This document shows positions 6,207-9,135 of a stretch of DNA of 9,135 nt, in pieces. The position numbers were made by a program, and so were the translations under genes. Numbering within the stretch: the stretch's first letter is position 1; each line of letters starts with the position of its first letter. A model generated the notes under the pieces. That model saw only the letters and a program-made list of their open reading frames with translations. It had not been told where the DNA came from and ran no database searches. Source of the stretch: Nitrospirota bacterium (lineage in GTDB: Bacteria > Nitrospirota > Thermodesulfovibrionia > Thermodesulfovibrionales > SM23-35); the NCBI GenBank assembly GCA_016212245.1, contig JACRGU010000006.1, positions 1 through 9,135 on the forward strand, written 5' to 3'.

Positions 6207-7709
6207 TCACTTTACCCTCTCTAATGTCCTTATCAGCGCCTCTGCTTTTTTGAGGGTTTCGTAATATTCTCTCTCAGGGTCTGAGTCAGCAACAATGCCT
6301 GCACCAACCTGAACATAAGCCATCCCCTCTTTTATAACAAATGTCCTGATTACTATATTCAAATCCATGTTTCCTGAGAAACTAATATAGCCTATCGAAC
6401 CAGTATAAGGTCCTCGTCTGACTGGTTCGAGTTCATCTATAATCTCCATGCACCTTACCTTTGGAACACCTGTTATAGTGCCTCCAGGGAATGCAGCCTT
6501 TATTGCATCGAAACAGTCTTTCCCATCTACAAGTTTACCTTTTACATTAGATACTATATGTATTACATGTGAATAGTCTTCTGTAATCATAAGTTCATCA
6601 ACCCGAACTGTACCATAATCTGAAACCCTTCCGAGGTCGTTCCTCTCAAGGTCTATCAGCATAATATGTTCTGCCCTCTCCTTCTCATTTAAGAGTAGCT
6701 CCGAGCGCATCAGTTCATCTTCATTAGTATCTTTGCCTCTCGGCCTTGTGCCTGCGATAGGCCTTGTCTCAATAATTCCATCTTTAACCCTTAAAAGTCT
6801 TTCAGGCGAAGAGCTTACTATCTGGTAATCTCCAAGATCCATAAATGCTGCAAATGGAGATGGGTTTATAGAGCTCAGTATCCTGTAGAGGCTCCATGGA
6901 CTTATATCTCCGATATGTGCTGAAACCCTCTGAGATAGGTTTGCCTGAAATATATCTCCTGCTGCTATATATTCCTTAGCCCTTTTAACAATATCCATGT
7001 AATCATTTCTTTTCATTTCATAGATGATTTCTATTTGGTCATTGGTTTTCACTGATGACTGATGACTAATGACTGATGACTGAGATGACTGATGACCAAT
7101 GACTAATGACAGTATTTCATTGATCTCATATTCTGCTTCATCGTATCTTTCTGACCAATCTACCCTCTCCCCTTCCCTTTCTATTGTATCCCCTGCACCG
7201 GGGCATACTATGATCCAGCACTTTTTATATAGATGGTCAATAGTAATTAGTTTATCTATCATTAAAAAGTGTGCATCAGGCAGATTAAGGTCATCAACAG
7301 CATTCTTCGGCAGTCGTTCAAGATACTGGACAAAATCGTAACTCAGAATTCCCACAGCACCTCCCTGAAAGGGAGGAAGATATTCAAAAGGCTTTTGTCT
7401 GTAAGCCCTAACGAGTTCTTTTAGTATATTAAGTGGCCTACCAAAAAACTGAGTGACGAATGACGAGCGACGACTGATGAGTGATATAACTCCGTTTTTT
7501 ATTTTGAATATCAAGCAGGGATCAAATCCTATAAAAGAGAATCGCGCAATTTTTTCTGGGCCTTTTATGCTTTCAAGGAGGAAGCTGTTTGTAGAGGCCA
7601 ATGATTCATAAATCAAATAAGGGAGAGAGTACGGTATCTCTACATAAAGTGGCGGAACGCACCCGTTCTTTATAAACTGCAGAAAATCTTTTTTTGAAGG
7701 CATAACCAT
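6207..7709 (-). CDS. pabB: Aminodeoxychorismate synthase component I (PabB-like chorismate-binding enzyme)
   Basis: A 500-residue enzyme of the TrpE/PabB family. PabB makes 4-amino-4-deoxychorismate from chorismate for folate; TrpE makes anthranilate. The N-terminal domain (1-160) has LLESIKG (45-51) and PPFQGGAVG. The chorismate-binding domain (about 232-500) has FQANLSQR (254-261), SSSPERLL, an HIMLIDLERNDLGR stretch, TITGVPK (411-417) and RGPYTGSIGY. FQANLSQR and NPSPFAAFMDLGD look PabB-like, whereas PIAGT (317-321) has Ala where classical PabB has the Lys of PIKGT, as in TrpE. PabB is therefore the better but not certain call. No glutamine amidotransferase partner is in view. The ATG at 7709 lacks a Shine-Dalgarno; the ATG at 7703 would give MPSKKDFL, which fits the family well. 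Two linkers (residues 75-87 and about 201-220) are encoded by heptanucleotide arrays. Confidence 0.82.
   Translation of the reverse strand: MVMPSKKDFLQFIKNGCVPPLYVEIPYSLPYLIYESLASTNSFLLESIKGPEKIARFSFIGFDPCLIFKIKNGVISLISRRSSFVTQFFGRPLNILKELVRAYRQKPFEYLPPFQGGAVGILSYDFVQYLERLPKNAVDDLNLPDAHFLMIDKLITIDHLYKKCWIIVCPGAGDTIEREGERVDWSERYDEAEYEINEILSLVIGHQSSQSSVISHQSSVKTNDQIEIIYEMKRNDYMDIVKRAKEYIAAGDIFQANLSQRVSAHIGDISPWSLYRILSSINPSPFAAFMDLGDYQIVSSSPERLLRVKDGIIETRPIAGTRPRGKDTNEDELMRSELLLNEKERAEHIMLIDLERNDLGRVSDYGTVRVDELMITEDYSHVIHIVSNVKGKLVDGKDCFDAIKAAFPGGTITGVPKVRCMEIIDELEPVRRGPYTGSIGYISFSGNMDLNIVIRTFVIKEGMAYVQVGAGIVADSDPEREYYETLKKAEALIRTLERVK
7053..7110. repeat. heptanucleotide tandem array inside pabB (array A)
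   Basis: Eight units of the type TGATGAC/TAATGAC/CAATGAC run end to end, seven of them 7 bases and one of 9 (TGAGATGAC), 58 bases in all. A reverse-complement flank, GGTCATTGG (7037-7045), lies beside the array. Read on the minus strand it gives the Ser/Gln/His-rich linker LVIGHQSSQSSVISHQSS between the two halves of PabB. Because seven is not a multiple of three, successive units are read in rotating frames. Confidence 0.85.
7451..7485. repeat. degenerate heptanucleotide array inside pabB (array B)
   Basis: Five consecutive 7-base units, GAGTGAC, GAATGAC, GAGCGAC, GACTGAT and GAGTGAT, are related to the units of the array at 7053-7110. They are more diverged. On the minus strand they encode ISLISRRSSFVTQ (residues 75-87) in the N-terminal domain of PabB. 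Confidence 0.65.
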
Positions 7710-7724
7710 CTTTTTTATTATGAA

Positions 7725-7763
7725 CTATATTCCAAGCCTCCTTACCATAGCAAAGTATATCAT
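7725..7763 (-). CDS. 12-codon leader ORF upstream of pabB
   Basis: ATG at 7763 opens a 12-codon frame, MIYFAMVRRLGI, ending in TAG at 7727-7725. A strong Shine-Dalgarno, AGGGAGG (7777-7771), sits 7 bases before it, better than anything in front of pabB. The TAG is in the same frame as pabB and 15 bases before its ATG, so terminating ribosomes could reinitiate on pabB. There is no Trp codon, so it is not a classical trp attenuator peptide. An alternative reading is an N-terminal extension of pabB cut off by an amber codon, but the family usually starts near the downstream ATGs. Expression is unproven. Confidence 0.45.
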   Translation of the reverse strand: MIYFAMVRRLGI

Positions 7764-7812
7764 AATACTTCCTCCCTGGTGGTGATGTCTTAACCAGATT
7801 GAGGATTCCCTC

Positions 7813-7841
7813 TTGACAGGGAAAAACCCTTACTATATGAT
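7813..7841 (+). promoter_or_regulatory. near-consensus sigma-70 promoter for the aspartic protease gene
   Basis: TTGACA (7813-7818), exactly 17 bases, then TATGAT (7836-7841): a perfect -35 box and a 5/6 -10 box with ideal spacing. The spacer begins with AGGG-AAAAA-CCCT, a small inverted repeat that could bind a regulator. Transcription would start near 7848, giving a leader of about 67 bases before the ATG at 7915. Confidence 0.75.
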
Positions 7842-7843
7842 TT

Positions 7844-7887
7844 CTTTAGAATGCAAAGAAAGTATAGCCTCTAAAGGTTATCCCTTT
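7844..7887 (+). promoter_or_regulatory. possible competing hairpins in the protease 5' leader
   Basis: CTTTAGA (7844-7850) can pair perfectly with TCTAAAG (7870-7876). AAAGG (7873-7877) can instead pair with CCTTT (7883-7887), which is followed by TATTTTTA. The two stems share 7873-7876 and exclude each other, as in an attenuator. Both stems are short, and transcription starting near 7848 would trim the first arm, so this is weak. Confidence 0.2.
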
Positions 7888-7914
7888 TATTTTTATGCAG
7901 TATAGGGTAGAGGA

Positions 7915-8265
7915 ATGGGTATAACATATATACAAGGTGAAGTAGAAGGCCCATTGGGAAGGCAAAACGTAGAATTTTTAATTGACAGCGGAGCCACTTA
8001 TTCCTTGCTGCCATTGAATGTATGGAAGGCTATTGGATTAAAACCTAAAAGGACGCTGGACTTCAGACTTGCAGATGGTACTGCCATTAAACGAGATGTA
8101 TCTGAATGTTATATAATTTTACCGCAGGGGGAAGGGCATACGCCTGTAATACTGGGTGAAGAATATGATGAAGCCCTATTAGGGGTGGTTACCCTTGAGA
8201 TTCTTGGTCTGGTGTTTAACCCATTTAACAGAACCCTCCAGCCAATGAAGCTGTTATTGGTTTAA
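7915..8265 (+). CDS. Retropepsin-like (clan AA) aspartic protease domain protein
   Basis: A 116-residue protein carries a single retroviral-type aspartic protease fold. The catalytic motif is DSGATYSLLP (residues about 24-33, catalytic Asp in D-S-G), preceded by the flap-like strand GPLGRQNVEFLI. The second half ends with a hydrophobic-Gly signature, LLGVVTLEILGL, and a NPFNRTLQP tail, as in small bacterial one-domain members that are expected to work as homodimers. No signal peptide or membrane segment is seen, so it is probably cytoplasmic. The substrate is unknown. An in-frame TAG at 7903 rules out an upstream start, and MGITY fits the family start. AGAGG stands only one base before the ATG, an unusually short spacing. 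It has its own strong promoter and is divergent from pabB. Confidence 0.85.
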   Translation: MGITYIQGEVEGPLGRQNVEFLIDSGATYSLLPLNVWKAIGLKPKRTLDFRLADGTAIKRDVSECYIILPQGEGHTPVILGEEYDEALLGVVTLEILGLVFNPFNRTLQPMKLLLV

Positions 8266-8309
8266 CCCGAATATAGATGCTGTTTAAGATCGATGGCTCA
8301 GGATGTACC

Positions 8310-8322
8310 TGTCAGACTGACA
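8310..8322. promoter_or_regulatory. palindrome overlapping the recombinase -35 box
   Basis: TGTCAG-A-CTGACA is a perfect inverted repeat with a one-base centre. Its right arm is the -35 element CTGACA of the candidate promoter at 8317-8345. A regulator-binding site is possible; no regulator gene is in view. Confidence 0.35.
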
Positions 8323-8345
8323 AGGGGTATATAAATTGATAGAAT
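8317..8345 (+). promoter_or_regulatory. candidate promoter of the recombinase remnant
   Basis: CTGACA (8317-8322), 17 bases, TAGAAT (8340-8345): each box is 5/6 to consensus. Transcription would start near 8352, just before the GAGGGGG (8354-8360) that precedes the GTG start at 8373. Confidence 0.5.
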
Positions 8346-8514
8346 TTTTCCACGAGGGGGAATAGTTGTGGGGTGACTGTTAGCAAACCCAGCACTGATG
8401 TTATAGTGCTGGACAAGGATAGCTCAGGCAGGATTGCGGTAGCCTTTCCTTACGACCCTTTGTGGGTAGAGAAGGTCAGGACAATCGAAGGCCGCAGATG
8501 GCATCCCTTCCCTC

Positions 8515-8556
8515 TTGTCATTGCGAGTCCCGAAACCATCGGGACGAAGCAATCTC
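8515..8556. repeat. dispersed palindromic repeat at the deletion junction of the recombinase
   Basis: GTCCCGA (8527-8533) pairs with TCGGGAC (8539-8545) around AACCA, and an outer stem ATTGC (8520-8524) pairs with GCAAT (8549-8553). The TGTCATTGCGAG...GAAGCAATCTC form is a well-known type of dispersed bacterial repeat. Here it is read in frame between the surviving ends of the recombinase. Confidence 0.8.
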
Positions 8557-8691
8557 AAAAAGCTCATCACGCATCATGCATTACAGTTCACAGTTTGCAA
8601 CATAGTTTTACAACCCACTTGCTTGAAGGAGGCACTGATCTGAGATACATACAAGAACTGTTAGGCCATGCTCACAGCAAAACAACCGAGA

Positions 8692-8722
8692 TTTACCCCG
8701 CCGCTATTTGCAGCGGGGTTTA
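8692..8722. repeat. 27-base in-frame palindrome insertion with TTTA flanks
   Basis: ACCCCGCCGC (8695-8704) and GCAGCGGGGT (8710-8719) are 9/10 inverted arms around TATTT. TTTA occurs on both sides (8692-8695 and 8719-8722), as expected of a 4-base target duplication. Removing 27 bases restores the recombinase motif EIYTHVS exactly, so this is a clean insertion. Confidence 0.8.
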
Positions 8723-8801
8723 TACCCATGTAAGCACACAGAGCATAGGCCGAATAAAAAGCCCATTAGACAGTCTGAATCTATAAAGAAGGGGGTGATA
8801 T

Positions 8802-8858
8802 GTGACAAAAACTGTCAACAGGAAGGGTTCTCTGGCTTTTCAGCCAGCGGAAAAATAA
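8802..8858 (+). pseudogene. 18-codon ORF with near-perfect ribosome binding site, possibly a truncated gene
   Basis: AAGGGGGTGAT (8789-8799) differs at one base from the ideal AAGGAGGTGAT and stands at good distance from GTG 8802. The frame encodes MTKTVNRKGSLAFQPAEK and stops at TAA 8856-8858, immediately before a cluster of palindromic repeats. It starts 15 bases after the recombinase stop. Such a strong site before so short a frame suggests the 5' end of a gene broken by the repeat array, or a tiny peptide gene. I do not recognise the sequence. Confidence 0.35.
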
Positions 8859-8915
8859 ACGAAATACTTCGTCTATACTCCCATTTTGGGATAAAAAGCG
8901 AAATATTTCGTCTAT
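8832..8915. repeat. cluster of palindromes with a 17-base direct repeat
   Basis: The block holds CTGGCT-TTTC-AGCCAG (8832-8847), then CGAAATACTTCGTCTAT (8860-8876), then TCCCA-TTT-TGGGA (8879-8891), then CGAAATATTTCGTCTAT (8899-8915). The two 17-mers are direct repeats with one mismatch. Their core CGAAATATTTCG is a perfect 12-base palindrome in the second copy. The regular stem-repeat-stem-repeat order suggests one composite element or a pair of operator sites. It occupies most of the spacer before the DUF433 gene. Confidence 0.7.
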
Positions 8916-8984
8916 GAAGTAGTTAGCGTAAATTCCAGCCCGTGTTATTTTATGGTATGAAAACGTTATTTCAGGAGGTGTTAG

Positions 8985-9135
8985 ATGGATATTTACTGGA
9001 GGAAGTTCATACATTCAGACCCAGAGATTTTGTTAGGCAAACCAGTGGTAAAAGGGACAAGGTTATCAGTGGAATTCATTTTAGGACTTTTCGCGGAGGG
9101 TTGGACTGAACAACAAGTGCTTGAAAATTATCTAA
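8985..9135 (+). CDS. DUF433-family protein, probable toxin-antitoxin antitoxin (3' partial)
   Basis: ATG 8985 follows a textbook Shine-Dalgarno, AGGAGG (8973-8978), with a 6-base spacer. The 50 visible residues begin MDIYWRKFIHSDPEILLGKP and contain GKPVVKGTRLSVEFIL, the hallmark of DUF433 proteins, followed by a helix-turn-helix-like LFAEGWTEQQVLENYL. DUF433 proteins are usually about 75 residues, so roughly a third is cut off by the right edge. Family members are often antitoxin-like partners of a PIN or DUF5615 nuclease encoded directly downstream. That gene would lie outside the window, so the toxin-antitoxin role is inference. The palindromes at 8832-8915 lie upstream and could be operators, but they may equally be dispersed repeats. 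Confidence 0.85.
   Translation, partial: MDIYWRKFIHSDPEILLGKPVVKGTRLSVEFILGLFAEGWTEQQVLENYL

Larger units (their letters stand above)
8373..8786 (+). pseudogene. internally deleted tyrosine recombinase (XerC/D-like integrase) remnant
   Basis: The frame is open for 137 codons from GTG 8373 but encodes only the two ends of a tyrosine recombinase. Residues 1-46 match the N-terminal domain of a family with FPYDP and EGRRWHP motifs. Residues 72-137 match the C-terminal catalytic part (HSFTTHLLEGGTDLRYIQEL, LLGH, TTEIY, THVSTQS). The core-binding domain and first half of the catalytic domain, probably around 200 residues, are missing. At the junction lies a palindromic repeat (8515-8556), translated as about residues 49-62. 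The second catalytic Arg of HxLRHSF is Gln (HSLQHS, Q76). A second palindrome inserts nine residues (109-117) directly after the nucleophile Tyr, with another Tyr following it. The product is very unlikely to recombine DNA. A promoter and GAGGGGG ribosome binding site are still visible. It marks a past mobile element or integron-like region. Confidence 0.8.

Noticed and set aside
7053..7110. The heptad array as a CRISPR array
   Set aside because: The units are 7 bases, contiguous and without spacers, and lie inside a coding gene.
7737..7743. AAGGAGG as the pabB ribosome binding site
   Set aside because: It is 27 bases from the pabB ATG with an in-frame TAG between; no usable start codon is suitably placed behind it.
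7776..7797. CTGGT...ACCAG inverted repeat upstream of the leader ORF
   Set aside because: Five-base arms around a 12-base loop are expected by chance and no regulator or conserved motif supports it.
8381..8786. An active tyrosine recombinase or integron integrase
   Set aside because: The middle of the protein is missing, the catalytic Arg of HxLRH is Gln, and nine residues are inserted at the nucleophile.
8708..8917. Overlapping ORFs at 8708-8917 (plus) and 8781-9014 (minus)
   Set aside because: Both are translations of the palindrome cluster and overlap better supported frames; neither has a recognisable domain or ribosome binding site.

Overview
The window looks like a bacterial chromosome fragment with a housekeeping core (roughly 1-7710) and a short accessory tail (7710-9135). 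The housekeeping proteins and the types of dispersed repeats suggest a Gram-negative, possibly anaerobic lineage such as Nitrospirota or Desulfobacterota. That placement is inference from protein style; there is no rRNA or other decisive marker.

Layout: (1) 1-377 (+), the C-terminal end of what is probably a CCA-adding/poly(A) polymerase-family tRNA nucleotidyltransferase, cut by the left edge. (2) 576-1814 (-) mtaB and 1989-3314 (-) miaB, two paralogous radical-SAM tRNA methylthiotransferases in tandem, so the left third is largely tRNA maturation. (3) 3531-6206 (+) secA, the protein-export ATPase, divergent from miaB. (4) 6207-7709 (-) a chorismate-binding enzyme, best called pabB, whose stop codon abuts the secA stop. 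A 12-codon leader ORF with an excellent ribosome binding site lies just upstream of it. (5) 7915-8265 (+) a retropepsin-like aspartic protease with a near-consensus promoter. (6) 8373-8786 (+) the internally deleted remnant of a tyrosine recombinase. (7) 8802-8858 (+) an 18-codon ORF fragment with a near-perfect Shine-Dalgarno, followed by palindromic repeats. (8) 8985 onward (+) a DUF433-type antitoxin-like gene, cut by the right edge.

The most notable signal is the density and placement of short palindromic or tandem repeats. At least six different types occur. Some lie between genes (1823-1944, 3381-3451, 8860-8915), but five lie inside reading frames and keep the frame open: a palindrome in the TRAM domain of miaB, two separate heptanucleotide arrays in pabB, and two unrelated palindromes in the recombinase remnant. 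One intergenic copy also appears to supply the ribosome binding site of mtaB. Individually such repeats resemble known REP/MITE-like sequences. Their recurrent in-frame presence in essential or conserved genes recalls the Rickettsia palindromic elements and is the main lead here.

No rRNA, tRNA, CRISPR array, complete insertion sequence or replication origin was seen. No gene-free stretch exceeds 300 bases.
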